This document shows, piece after piece, positions 34,228 through 43,365 of a stretch of 64,000 nt of DNA. The stretch comes from an uncultured Draconibacterium sp. (GTDB lineage: Bacteria > Bacteroidota > Bacteroidia > Bacteroidales > Prolixibacteraceae), in contig NZ_CAJXYQ010000009.1 of the NCBI RefSeq assembly GCF_913063105.1, forward strand, positions 1 through 64,000. Direction: 5' to 3'. Made by a program: the position numbers and the translations under genes. The notes below the pieces were generated by a model. That model saw only the letters and a list, made by a program, of their open reading frames with translations, had not been told where the DNA came from and made no database searches. Each line of letters begins with the position of its first letter. Positions within the stretch are counted from its first letter, which is position 1.

Positions 34228-34266
34228 AAAAAGCTGTTGGTCTGTATTGACTGACAGCTTTTTTTT
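34228..34266 (+). terminator. rho-independent terminator after GSII
   Basis: 10-bp stem AAAAAGCTGT / ACAGCTTTTT with 16-base loop, then a T run. Confidence 0.8.
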
Positions 34267-34274
34267 GTTCAAAT

Positions 34275-35417
34275 TTGCCAAAAATTTACCTGGCCGTGTT
34301 CAAAAAGAAAATAGAAATAAATCATCACTTGTTCTACGAAACTTCGCATTCGCCGTCGCTGGTTGATATTGTTGGCCCCGAGCAACTTGGCGATGTAGTT
34401 GACTTTTGTTTTATTGAAAATCCTTACTATCCGGATGAGGACTTATTGAAAAAATTGCAAGAGAAACTTCCGGTTGTTATAAAATCGTATCCATCAAGCA
34501 ACCCCATTCTTGCGCAAAAAGACTTGTCGGCGGTGGTACATGTAAAGCCCGAGTTTTTGATACTTGGCAATGGCGCAACCGAACTGATTACAATTATTCA
34601 AGGCCTGCTGGTTGAAGATATGGGCATACCAGTTCCCACCTTTAGCGAGTACATTGAAAAGTTGCAGAATATGGAAAAGGTAAAGCTTTTTCAATTGCCT
34701 GCAGATAAGCAGTATCGGCTTGATTTGGCAGCTTATGCCGATTGGCTGGAGGCCGAAAAATTATCATCGGCTTTAATTATAAATCCGGGAAATCCAACCG
34801 GGCAGTTCATTTCGCGCGAGGATCTTATCGCCTTTCTCGAGCGAATGAAAAAGTTAAAACTGGTGTTGCTTGACGAATCGTTTATTGATTTTGCCGGTGA
34901 GGAAATTCCAAGTCTGATGCCTTTTGTGGAGGAATTTAAGAACCTGGTAATCGTGCGAAGCATGAGCAAGCATTGTGGTGTTCCCGGTTTGCGATTGGGG
35001 TATTGCTGTACGGCTAATAGTCATTATTTGAGTAAAATACGGGCGGCGCTGCCGGTTTGGAATATTAATACGCTTGCCGAATATTTTCTAACCCAGTTAA
35101 AAGAAACTGATACCGTTTACCACCAGGCGCGAAAAAGAGTGATAGCTGATGTTCGGGAATTGTATGACAATTTGAGTAAGCTTGAGGGCTACGAGGTTTA
35201 TCCGTCGCAAAGTAATTTTATACTCATAAAAATAAAGCATAACCTTACGGCCTACGAGTTGCAAATGAGGTTGCTGCAGGAGTTTGGAGTGTACGTGCGC
35301 GACTGTTCAAATAAAGTTGGCTTAGACAACAAACACATTCGTGTGGCTTCAAAAGGTCGCGATAAAGATCAGTTGTTGGTTTACGCTCTAAGAGAGTTAG
35401 CCAACGCTATTCCCTAA
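34275..35417 (+). CDS. PLP-dependent class I/II aminotransferase (HisC-like)
   Basis: 380 residues as a TTG start at 34275; no ATG exists between the terminator and codon ~50, and GTG at 34296 (373 residues) is the alternative. Fold type I aminotransferase of the histidinol-phosphate/threonine-phosphate decarboxylase branch: FIENPYYPD, LGNGATELI, LIINPGNPTGQFI, VLLDESFIDF, the PLP Lys in SMSKHCGVPGLRLGYC, and the C-terminal Arg in HIRVASKGR. Substrate unknown. It converges, 18 bp apart, on the HAD-kinase-glutamine synthetase-like operon, with which it may form a pathway. The closeness of the GSII terminator suggests read-through or a leaderless promoter inside it. Confidence 0.85.
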   Translation: MPKIYLAVFKKKIEINHHLFYETSHSPSLVDIVGPEQLGDVVDFCFIENPYYPDEDLLKKLQEKLPVVIKSYPSSNPILAQKDLSAVVHVKPEFLILGNGATELITIIQGLLVEDMGIPVPTFSEYIEKLQNMEKVKLFQLPADKQYRLDLAAYADWLEAEKLSSALIINPGNPTGQFISREDLIAFLERMKKLKLVLLDESFIDFAGEEIPSLMPFVEEFKNLVIVRSMSKHCGVPGLRLGYCCTANSHYLSKIRAALPVWNINTLAEYFLTQLKETDTVYHQARKRVIADVRELYDNLSKLEGYEVYPSQSNFILIKIKHNLTAYELQMRLLQEFGVYVRDCSNKVGLDNKHIRVASKGRDKDQLLVYALRELANAIP

Positions 35418-35435
35418 TTCGAAATTCCCTGATTT

Positions 35436-36293
35436 TTAAAGATCAATAACTGCGGAATCGCAAACATAGGTTGGGATAATTCCGGAGCTTCCTATTTTTA
35501 TTTTGGCATTATCGGCTAAAGTGTTTCCCGAAAGTACAAGAGCCGTGTCGAGTCCAAATTTATTTCCGCCAATAATGTCGGTAAAAAGCGTGTCGCCAAC
35601 CATCAAAATCTCCTTGCGTTGTATATCCGGAATGTCTTTTAAAGCCCGCTCGTAGGCCAGTAAAAACATTTGAGCATCTGGTTTGCCAAATCGAATAAAT
35701 TTCTTTCCTAAAATTTTTTCAACCAAATCGGCTAACCCTCCAACAGCTACCGCAATGTCGTTTTTGTTTACCGGGTAATTTTTGTCGGTATTGGCCACAA
35801 TAACGGTCATGTTTTTTTTTCGCAACAGGTTAATGGTTTTATTAATGTCGGTATTCCAGTCGAAACCCTCGTCATCAAGAAAAGCAAACGATTCTACATG
35901 TTCCAGGTTGTCAAGGTCGATTTCGCCAATAGGAACTGTTTTTAAACCGGCCGTTTCAATGTAGTGGGCAGAGTCTTTTGTTCCCAGGTAGGCAACAGCA
36001 TTGCCGTTAATGAGTTTGGTTTTAAAAAACTCCATGGCCAGCATGCCCGACGACAAAATTTTATCAGTAGTAATTGATGGTAAGCCATGTTTGATGTACC
36101 ATCCTGATAGTTCTTCCGGACTGCGCGATGAATCGTTGGTTAAAACATAATAAGGGATTTGTTTTTTTTCGAGGTAAACAAAGGTATTGGCAATGTCAGG
36201 AATAAGTCCTTTATGGTTTTTAAGTACGCCAAAGGCATCAAAAAAAACTGCTCGGTAGTTTTTTACTACACTTCTAAAACTTCTTGTTCTCAT
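35436..36293 (-). CDS. HAD-IIA family hydrolase with D-x-F motif I
   Basis: 285 residues, HAD superfamily subclass IIA (NagD/phosphoglycolate phosphatase-like, cytoplasmic phosphatases). Motif I is VFFDAFGVL: the nucleophile Asp is present but the usual second Asp (DxDG) is Phe. Motif II is in YYVLTNDSSRSP, and motif III/IV is VGDTLFTDIIGGNKFGLDTALVLSG, all intact. The D-x-(W/F)-G form is known in the IIA-hyp4 subgroup, where activity is less certain. It lies 9 bp after the kinase-like gene and should be translated with it. Confidence 0.85.
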   Translation of the reverse strand: MRTRSFRSVVKNYRAVFFDAFGVLKNHKGLIPDIANTFVYLEKKQIPYYVLTNDSSRSPEELSGWYIKHGLPSITTDKILSSGMLAMEFFKTKLINGNAVAYLGTKDSAHYIETAGLKTVPIGEIDLDNLEHVESFAFLDDEGFDWNTDINKTINLLRKKNMTVIVANTDKNYPVNKNDIAVAVGGLADLVEKILGKKFIRFGKPDAQMFLLAYERALKDIPDIQRKEILMVGDTLFTDIIGGNKFGLDTALVLSGNTLADNAKIKIGSSGIIPTYVCDSAVIDL

Positions 36294-36302
36294 TTTTCAG
36301 TA

Positions 36303-37352
36303 TCAGAGTTTTAATGTTTTTAAAATTTTCTCTACCCTGTAGTTGGCGTCCAGGGCGGGGAAATAAACGTCGTAGGCTTCCTTAATTAGTTTATTCGAAT
36401 AGTATCTTCGGAAAAAATAAGGGCCGTCTTTTATTACATAATTCAAAATAAAAAAGCGGTAAACTTCTTTAATCAAATGCACTTCGGGTAGTGTTAACGG
36501 AAAAATTCTGTGGTACTCCTTCAGGAAGAGCATAAAGCGGTCTTCCATTAAAGTATCAACCAGGTAGCTAAATACGGTTCGGTCGCCAACATCAGAAACA
36601 ACACGACTAAAAAAATAAAAATCCATCACCCGCGACGACATGCGAAACCAGTCGTAATCCCAGCGCGAGTAAAATTTTCCGTCGCCTGTAATTGAAAAGT
36701 TACCGATGTTCCAGTCAACCAGCACCGGAATGGTTTCAATTTCGGTGTTGTAATTTACCCGGTCGGCATTTTCTAAAAAATTATCGGCATGGCGCAAAAT
36801 CATATCTTTATGATCCAGTTGCATTTTTATTTCGCTTTTGTGGATCGAGCGTTTGAGTTTCTGAATATCGGTAATTACATTTTTTGAGGACGGTGGTAGC
36901 TGGTTAGAAACATTGGTGCAGGCTTTATGAAAACGAGCGAGTTCGCGACCCAGCTTTTTTATGTGTTTTTCATCCAGCCGGCGCGGCAGTTTATTTCGGA
37001 TTTGAATAGGATTGTAAAAAACCACCCATGCACTGCGTTGGCGTTCGTGGTAGCGATAAATAAAAAGTTCGTTACGTTTTACCAGCGATTGGGCCAAAAA
37101 CATTTGATAAGGATATTCGAGGTTGTTGGCCAGGTTGTTAATGATAATGTGATCTTCGCGAAAATCCTCGAAATTTCCGTATTCCGAGAGTTTTGCAAAT
37201 ACGGGCTCTCGTTTGTAAAACGAAATTTTATAAACGTGGTTTGTTGAAACTTTTGCACTCACGTCAAAAACGCCTTTAATTTCGTGTCTTTCGCCATCAA
37301 ATTCTTTCCAGGCCAGTTTAATTATTTGTGCGTAGTCTAATTTTTGCATCAT
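36303..37352 (-). CDS. aminoglycoside/choline kinase-like phosphotransferase
   Basis: 349 residues with the protein-kinase-like APH/choline kinase fold. The catalytic loop is VLVDWNIGNFSI (Asp and Asn in place; HxD replaced by VDW) near residue 213, and the Mg-binding Asp in SRWDYDWFRMSSRVMDFYFF about 20 residues later. The N-terminal lobe contains HVYKISFYKREPVFAKL, where the Lys of the ATP site would sit. A small alcohol or amino-alcohol substrate is likely but not readable. Middle gene of the GS-like/kinase/HAD operon. Confidence 0.75.
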   Translation of the reverse strand: MMQKLDYAQIIKLAWKEFDGERHEIKGVFDVSAKVSTNHVYKISFYKREPVFAKLSEYGNFEDFREDHIIINNLANNLEYPYQMFLAQSLVKRNELFIYRYHERQRSAWVVFYNPIQIRNKLPRRLDEKHIKKLGRELARFHKACTNVSNQLPPSSKNVITDIQKLKRSIHKSEIKMQLDHKDMILRHADNFLENADRVNYNTEIETIPVLVDWNIGNFSITGDGKFYSRWDYDWFRMSSRVMDFYFFSRVVSDVGDRTVFSYLVDTLMEDRFMLFLKEYHRIFPLTLPEVHLIKEVYRFFILNYVIKDGPYFFRRYYSNKLIKEAYDVYFPALDANYRVEKILKTLKL

Positions 37353-37402
37353 CTTCAGTTCGTATTCAAAAGGTTTTACTACCGTCTTTCAAGGTTCGGT
37401 AA

Positions 37403-38761
37403 TTATATAATTTCAAAGTATCTGTTTAGTTCCCACTGCAGGTCTTTGTTGGCTGCCTGCTTATATTCCCATTGGCGCGTTTTGGTAAAATGTTTTACAA
37501 AAGCTTCGCCAAAAAGCTCTTTGGCAATAGCCGAATTGGCCATTTTTGTTGTGGCCTCTTCAAGGGTTTCGGGTATGGTACCATTGCTTAGGTGGAGGTA
37601 GCCATTGCCCCTTACCGGGTGGCTGGTTAACGGCAATTGGTGTTTTATTCCGTACAGCCCGGCAGCCAGCGAGCCTCCCAAAGCCAAATAGGCATTGGTG
37701 TCGGCGCCAGGCACTCTGAACTCCAGTCGTGTTGATTTTTCATCTCCGGTAATAGCCCGCACCGCACAGGTGCGGTTGTCTACTCCCCAGGTTAGTGTGC
37801 GCGGAGCCCAGTCGCCTCCGCATAAGCGTTTGTAACTGTTGGGGTTAGGGGCAAACAGGGGCAGTATTTCAGGTAAACATTTTAATAGCCCGGCAATGTA
37901 TTGTTGTGCGGTTGTGCTCAGATATTCAGGAGTGTCGGCATCAAAAAATAAATTTGTGTTTTGCTCTAAATCCCATAGGCTTTGGTGAATGTGGCCTCCG
38001 CATCCCGGAAGTTTCGGGTTCCATTTTGCCATAAAACTGGCCATAAAATTGTGTTGATAGGCAATTTCTTTAACAGCCGATTTAAAAAGTAAAGCCTTGT
38101 CGGCGGCAGCCAAAACCTCGTCATAAATAACTGTTGCTTCCATTACACCTGGTCCTGTTTCGGTGTGCATACCTTCAAGCTGAATGTTAAACCGGTGGAG
38201 CAATTCAAATAAATCGTTAAAATAGGACTGGTTAAGCGAGGTGCGTAAAATCGAATAACCAAACATTCCGGGGGTTATCGGTTTTAGATCGCTGAAATTG
38301 GTTGCGGCAATTTCGCTGGGTGTTCCCATAAAATTAAACCATTCAAATTCTTGCGAGAAAATAGGTTTAAAACCCATTTCCCGGCTCTGTGCTGCAACAC
38401 GTTTTAATAAACTGCGCGAACAGGCTGATTCTGCATATTTTCGGTCATTACTAAAATCACCCAGAACAAAAGGCGTGTTGTTCTCCCATGGAATTTCCCG
38501 ATAAGTTTCGTTGGCAACAGTTGCTTTGGCATCGGGGTAACCAGTATGCCAGCCGGTAATCTCGCTGTTTTCGTAACAGGCATCGGCACAATCCCAGCCA
38601 AATATTACATCGCAAAAACCCAGACCATTCTCTAGGGCATTGCAAAATTTATCTTTATGAATGTATTTGCCTCGCAGAATTCCATCAATATCTGCAACGG
38701 CGAACTTTATTTTTGTCGAATCCTGGTTCTTTATTTTAATCAGTAGCTCTTCTGTATTCAT
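37403..38761 (-). CDS. class I glutamine synthetase-like ligase (gamma-glutamyl-amine type)
   Basis: 452 residues, GSI superfamily but of the GlnT/PuuA kind, which joins glutamate to amines other than ammonia. Seen: N-terminal beta-grasp VADIDGILRGKYIHKDKF, metal/active-site EFEWFNF, HTETGPGVMEATV, KWNPKLPGCGGHIHQSLWD, NSYKRLCGG, STRLEFRVPGADTNAYLAL. The adenylylation loop of true GlnA is absent. First gene of an operon with a kinase-like and a HAD gene, which suggests activation or salvage of an amino alcohol via gamma-glutamyl intermediates (inference). Confidence 0.85.
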   Translation of the reverse strand: MNTEELLIKIKNQDSTKIKFAVADIDGILRGKYIHKDKFCNALENGLGFCDVIFGWDCADACYENSEITGWHTGYPDAKATVANETYREIPWENNTPFVLGDFSNDRKYAESACSRSLLKRVAAQSREMGFKPIFSQEFEWFNFMGTPSEIAATNFSDLKPITPGMFGYSILRTSLNQSYFNDLFELLHRFNIQLEGMHTETGPGVMEATVIYDEVLAAADKALLFKSAVKEIAYQHNFMASFMAKWNPKLPGCGGHIHQSLWDLEQNTNLFFDADTPEYLSTTAQQYIAGLLKCLPEILPLFAPNPNSYKRLCGGDWAPRTLTWGVDNRTCAVRAITGDEKSTRLEFRVPGADTNAYLALGGSLAAGLYGIKHQLPLTSHPVRGNGYLHLSNGTIPETLEEATTKMANSAIAKELFGEAFVKHFTKTRQWEYKQAANKDLQWELNRYFEII

Positions 38762-38980
38762 TATTAGCGCTAAATTTTATTTAAAATAAACGATGTTTCA
38801 GAAAATAACAAATACATCCACAGCAACTTTCTTTTAAATCGGTTGAAAAAAACGATGTTTGTTTGGCAGAAAAGTAAAATTTTGGCAATACCACCCTGGT
38901 GTTGCCCAGGTTGAAGGAAATAATTTATTAAAAAATGCAGTTTGGGTATGATAAATATCAGGATTGACTTGATAAATTGT

Positions 38981-38988
38981 TAATTTTG
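38981..38988 (+). promoter_or_regulatory. -7 promoter box candidate for glnN
   Basis: TAATTTTG fits TAnnTTTG, 35 bp before the start codon. Confidence 0.4.
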
Positions 38989-39023
38989 AGGTCAGACAAA
39001 AAACAGACTTAAATAAATTAATC

Positions 39024-41213
39024 ATGGCACAATTTAGATTTAAAGCACTTGAGGAAGTGCTTAACCGCCGGCCGGATGAAGTAGTAAGAGAAGAGAATCT
39101 GGTTTCGGATTATTTTGGTATGCTGGTTTTCGATCAGTCCAAAATGAAAAAATATTTATCGAGAGAAGCATATAAGGCAGTAACCGATGCGGTAGAGCGC
39201 GGCACAACTGTTGATCGGAAAATGGCTGATCAGGTGGCACAGGGAATGAAAGCCTGGGCTATTGAAAACGGCGCAACACACTACACGCACTGGTTTCATC
39301 CATTAACCGATGGTACCGCAGAAAAACATGATGCGTTTATTGTGCACGGTGCCGATGGTGGCGTTATCGAATCGTTTTCGGGCACGCTTCTGGCACAACA
39401 AGAACCCGATGCTTCATCGTTCCCCAGTGGCGGAATTCGCCAAACTTTTGAAGCACGGGGGTACACCGCCTGGGATCCCACATCGCCTGCTTTTATTAGC
39501 GAAACAACCTTAACTATCCCAACTATTTTTATTTCGTACACCGGCGAAGCGCTTGATTACAAAACCCCATTGTTGCGTGCTATAAATGCTATTGATAAAG
39601 CCGCAACCGATGTATGCCAGTATTTTGATAAAAATGTTACCCGTGTTCAAGCCAATTTGGGTTGGGAACAAGAATATTTTTTAATTGACGAAGCCCTGTT
39701 TATGGCTCGACCTGACCTGGTGTTAACCGGAAGAACTCTGATGGGGCATTCTTCATCAAAAGACCAACAGTTGGATGATCATTATTTTTCATCAATACCA
39801 ACCCGTGTAAATAAGTTTATGCAGGATGTTGAGAATGAAGCTTACAAACTTGGAATCCCGGTAAAAACACGTCATAACGAGGTGGCTCCCAATCAGTTTG
39901 AGCTGGCCCCAATTTACGAAGAGGCCAACCTGGCTAACGATCATAACCAGCTGTGCATGGATATTATGCAAAAAATTGCACGCCGGCATAAATTCCGTAT
40001 TCTGTTCCACGAAAAACCTTTTGCCGGAATTAATGGCTCCGGAAAACATAACAACTGGTCGCTGTCAACCGATACCGGAGTTAACTTGTACTCTCCCGGT
40101 AAAAATCCAAAATCAAATTTACAGTTTTTAACCTACGTAATTAATACCTTAAAAGCTGTTTACGATAACCAGGATTTATTGCGTGCAAGCATTTTAACGG
40201 CCTCTAACCAGCATCGCCTGGGAGCCAACGAAGCACCGCCATCCATTATCTCAGTATTTTTAGGATCAGAAGTTTCTGCAATGCTCGACCTGATGGAAGA
40301 AGCAGTGGTTGACCGAAAAATGACACCGGATGAAAAAACTGCATTGAAACTGAATATTGGCCGTATTCCAGAAATTATTCTGGACAATACCGACCGTAAC
40401 CGTACATCGCCGTTTGCCTTTACCGGAAACCGCTTCGAGTTTCGTGCAGTAGGGTCAATGGCTAACAATGCCTCTGCATTAATTGTGTTAAACACTGCCA
40501 TGGCCGACCAGTTGAAAAAATTTAAAGCCAATGTTGATGCTTTAATTGACAAAGGAATTAAAAAGGATGAAGCCATATTCCAGGTGCTGAAAACACTTAT
40601 TATTGCCACCAAATCAATCCGCTTTAACGGAGATGGGTATAGCGACGACTGGGTGAAGGAAGCCGAAAAACGCGGTTTAACCAACATCAACAATGTTCCC
40701 GATAGTTTGGCTGCGTACCTGCGTCCAGAGAATAAAACGTTGTTTGAACGAAACGGAATTTTTAACGAAGCAGAAATAGACGGACGCGTTGAGGTTGAGT
40801 ACGAAAAGTTCATCATGAAAGTACAGATTGAATCACGCGTTTTGGCCGATATTGCCATAAATCATATCGTGCCAACGGCGGTTCAGTATCAAACCATGCT
40901 GCTCGAAAATGTGAAGAACCTGAAAGAGGTATTTCCGGCTGAAGAGTTTAATTCGCTGGCAGGTGGCCGTTTAGAGCTGATTAAAGAAGTTGGCGGGCAT
41001 ATTTCGGCAATTAAAACATTGCGTAAAGAGATGATTGCTGCGCGTGCCAAAGCCAATAAGGTAGAAGATGTTATTGAACGTTCGAAAGAATACGACAAGG
41101 AGGTGCGCCCATTCCTCGATGAGATAAGAGGCCACATTGACAGGCTCGAACTTATTGTGGACAACGAAAAATGGCCCTTGCCAAAATATCGCGAACTTTT
41201 ATTTGTTCGCTAA
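39024..41213 (+). CDS. glnN: glutamine synthetase type III
   Basis: 729 residues, the long GSIII class typical of Bacteroidota and cyanobacteria (dodecamer of ~80 kDa subunits). Seen: class-specific N-terminus LVSDYFGMLVFDQSKMKKYL, THYTHWFHPLTDGTAEKHD (about 90-108), catalytic NLGWEQEYFLIDEAL, RHNEVAPNQFELAPIYEEAN, HEKPFAGINGSGKHNNWSL, RTSPFAFTGNRFEFRAVGS, and the extended C-terminal helical region. Likely the main ammonia-assimilating enzyme; GSIII is nitrogen-regulated in Bacteroides (established knowledge). Single gene with its own promoter and terminator. Confidence 0.96.
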   Translation: MAQFRFKALEEVLNRRPDEVVREENLVSDYFGMLVFDQSKMKKYLSREAYKAVTDAVERGTTVDRKMADQVAQGMKAWAIENGATHYTHWFHPLTDGTAEKHDAFIVHGADGGVIESFSGTLLAQQEPDASSFPSGGIRQTFEARGYTAWDPTSPAFISETTLTIPTIFISYTGEALDYKTPLLRAINAIDKAATDVCQYFDKNVTRVQANLGWEQEYFLIDEALFMARPDLVLTGRTLMGHSSSKDQQLDDHYFSSIPTRVNKFMQDVENEAYKLGIPVKTRHNEVAPNQFELAPIYEEANLANDHNQLCMDIMQKIARRHKFRILFHEKPFAGINGSGKHNNWSLSTDTGVNLYSPGKNPKSNLQFLTYVINTLKAVYDNQDLLRASILTASNQHRLGANEAPPSIISVFLGSEVSAMLDLMEEAVVDRKMTPDEKTALKLNIGRIPEIILDNTDRNRTSPFAFTGNRFEFRAVGSMANNASALIVLNTAMADQLKKFKANVDALIDKGIKKDEAIFQVLKTLIIATKSIRFNGDGYSDDWVKEAEKRGLTNINNVPDSLAAYLRPENKTLFERNGIFNEAEIDGRVEVEYEKFIMKVQIESRVLADIAINHIVPTAVQYQTMLLENVKNLKEVFPAEEFNSLAGGRLELIKEVGGHISAIKTLRKEMIAARAKANKVEDVIERSKEYDKEVRPFLDEIRGHIDRLELIVDNEKWPLPKYRELLFVR

Positions 41214-41232
41214 GCAAAATATGCAGTTATTT

Positions 41233-41267
41233 AAAAAAGACTTTTCGTTGCGGAAAGTCTTTTTTTA
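41233..41267 (+). terminator. rho-independent terminator after glnN
   Basis: AAAAAAGACTTT / AAAGTCTTTTTT around TCGTTGCGG. Confidence 0.85.
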
Positions 41268-41366
41268 TTTGCATACTTAAGCAACTTATATTACGTTAGT
41301 TAAAAGACGTATTAATTAATTAAGCATAGTAGGTAAAAAAATTTTACTTTTACTCCCCGAAATTGA

Positions 41367-43364
41367 ATGGGTATGAAGCAGGTTAAACTAGCTGTTTTTT
41401 TTATTGTAATTATTATTTTAAGCGGATGCGGATCGGCTAAACACGGTCGCGATGCTCTGTTATCGCAAGATATTGGCGAATACTATAAAGCCATTGAAAA
41501 ATACCGTAAAGCACGGAAGAAAGAAAAGAGCCGGCAAAAACGAATTGAGTACGCGTATAATTTGGCCGAGTGCTACCGAACAATTGGAATGTACGATTAT
41601 GCAGCACAGAATTATAAATTCGCTTTACGTTTGGGGTATGACGATAATGAAGCTTTGCTGCACTACGCTGAAATGTTGCGTATTACCCAAAAGTACGAAG
41701 AAGCCTACGAAACTTATCGTACTTATCTCGATTCTGTTCCGGGCGACCAACGGGCTCTTGATGGTGTTGAAGCCATGCGTAAAACACAGGAGTGGGTAGC
41801 TAATCCAACACGTCATATTATTAATCCGATAAAAGAAATTAACTCGCGCGAAAGCGATTTTGCCCCGGTATTTGTTGGAGGCCGCGATAACGAAATATTT
41901 TTTACTTCGTCGCGAAAAGCTGCAACCGGAAAAAAAGAAAGCATGATAACCGGGCAAAAATATACGGATATTTTTAGGGCAACCTTTGGTGTGCAGCGGC
42001 AAAAGTGGGAACAGCCCAAATTGCTCGATGAAAATTTGATTATAAATACCGGCGATGAGGAAGGTGCCGTTAGCCTTAACTCAACCGGAGAAGAAATGAT
42101 ATTTACCCGTTGCCGTTACGATAAATCGCAGGCTATGGGTACCGAGCTGTACTCTACCTCTCAGTCGAGAGGATCGTGGTCGGGGCCCATAAAACTCGAA
42201 ATTGTTGGCGATAGTACTGTTGCTGCTCACCCCGCACTAAGCCCCGATGGAAGCGAAATTTATTTCGTATCGGATATGCCCGGCGGGCAGGGAGGAAAAG
42301 ACATTTGGAAAGCTACTGTTGAAGGTGGTAACTACGGAAAACCGGTAAATTTAGGTCCGGTTATAAATACATCGCGCGACGAAATGTTTCCTTTTGTTCG
42401 CGATAATGGTGAATTGTATTTTGCCTCAAACGGACATATTGGCCAGGGAGGACTCGATCTTTTTCATGCCCATAAAAATGAAGACGGTATTTGGGTAGTT
42501 GAAAACATGGGATCGCCAATGAACTCGCCGGCTGATGATTTTGGGATTGCTTTTGTAAGTGGCGAAAATAAAGGAATGTTTACTTCAAACAGAAAAGGAT
42601 CGCGTGGTGATGATATTTATTCGTTTGTAGTTCCTCCGAAAGTTTATGAGATTGAAATAGAGGTGTTTGATAAAGAAACAGCCTCGCGGTTGGATGGTGC
42701 AACCATGCGGGTTATTGGTACCGACGGAACAAACTTAAAAGTGCGGGCAAAAGGCGGAAGGTTTAAAATGAAACTAAAACCTGAAACTGAGTATGTTTTT
42801 GCGGCATTTAAAGATAGCTACTTGCGGGATAAAGCTGCCGTTAATACCATTGGCCTTGATGATAGTAAAGATTTTCGTTTTAGCATGTATCTTACACCAA
42901 CCGATGCGCCAATTAAAGTTGACAATATTAACTACGAGTTTGGAAGCTGGGAACTTCTGGAGAGCTCGAAAACGGCTTTGGATACCCTGGTGGAAATACT
43001 GGTTTTTAACCCAACAATTACCATTGAGTTAATGGCGCATACCGACCATGTTGGAAGCGACCAGTTTAACTTCGATTTGTCGCAAAAACGTGCGCAAAGT
43101 GTTGTTGATTATCTTATTGAAAAAGGCATAAATCCTGACCGTTTAGTAGCAAAAGGTTATGGCGAAACATGGCCCAAAGCAGTAACCCGAAAGCTGGCCC
43201 GACAGTACGATTTCTTAAAGCGGGGCGATGAGCTGACTGAAGAATTTATTTTGCAGTTGCCGGAAGCCCAGCAGGAAATTGCCCGGGGCATAAACCGCCG
43301 AACTGAATTCAGAGTATTGTCGACCGATTTTATTGAAAAATTTGATGCTGAACCCGAAGGCTAA
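41367..43364 (+). CDS. porE: PorE-like lipoprotein: TPR, PD40 propeller, CRD, OmpA domain
   Basis: 665 residues (663 if the ATG at 41373 is used). Lipobox ILSGC at about residues 17-21 makes it a lipoprotein. Domain order: TPRs (about 30-130, NLAECYRTIGMYDYAAQNYKF), a PD40/WD40-like propeller (150-420, HPALSPDGSEIYFVSDMPGG repeated), a carboxypeptidase-regulatory-like domain (430-515), and an OmpA-type peptidoglycan-binding domain (525-645, AHTDHVGSDQFNFDLSQKRA). This is exactly the layout of Porphyromonas PorE, which ties the type IX machine to peptidoglycan; relatives of other function share it, so the symbol is tentative. It ends 1 bp from the convergent histidine kinase gene. Confidence 0.8.
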   Translation: MGMKQVKLAVFFIVIIILSGCGSAKHGRDALLSQDIGEYYKAIEKYRKARKKEKSRQKRIEYAYNLAECYRTIGMYDYAAQNYKFALRLGYDDNEALLHYAEMLRITQKYEEAYETYRTYLDSVPGDQRALDGVEAMRKTQEWVANPTRHIINPIKEINSRESDFAPVFVGGRDNEIFFTSSRKAATGKKESMITGQKYTDIFRATFGVQRQKWEQPKLLDENLIINTGDEEGAVSLNSTGEEMIFTRCRYDKSQAMGTELYSTSQSRGSWSGPIKLEIVGDSTVAAHPALSPDGSEIYFVSDMPGGQGGKDIWKATVEGGNYGKPVNLGPVINTSRDEMFPFVRDNGELYFASNGHIGQGGLDLFHAHKNEDGIWVVENMGSPMNSPADDFGIAFVSGENKGMFTSNRKGSRGDDIYSFVVPPKVYEIEIEVFDKETASRLDGATMRVIGTDGTNLKVRAKGGRFKMKLKPETEYVFAAFKDSYLRDKAAVNTIGLDDSKDFRFSMYLTPTDAPIKVDNINYEFGSWELLESSKTALDTLVEILVFNPTITIELMAHTDHVGSDQFNFDLSQKRAQSVVDYLIEKGINPDRLVAKGYGETWPKAVTRKLARQYDFLKRGDELTEEFILQLPEAQQEIARGINRRTEFRVLSTDFIEKFDAEPEG

Positions 43365-43365
43365 A

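Noticed and set aside
40160-40858. 232-codon frame antisense to glnN
   Set aside because: Complete shadow of a well-conserved gene; Ser/Ile-rich translation typical of the antisense frame.
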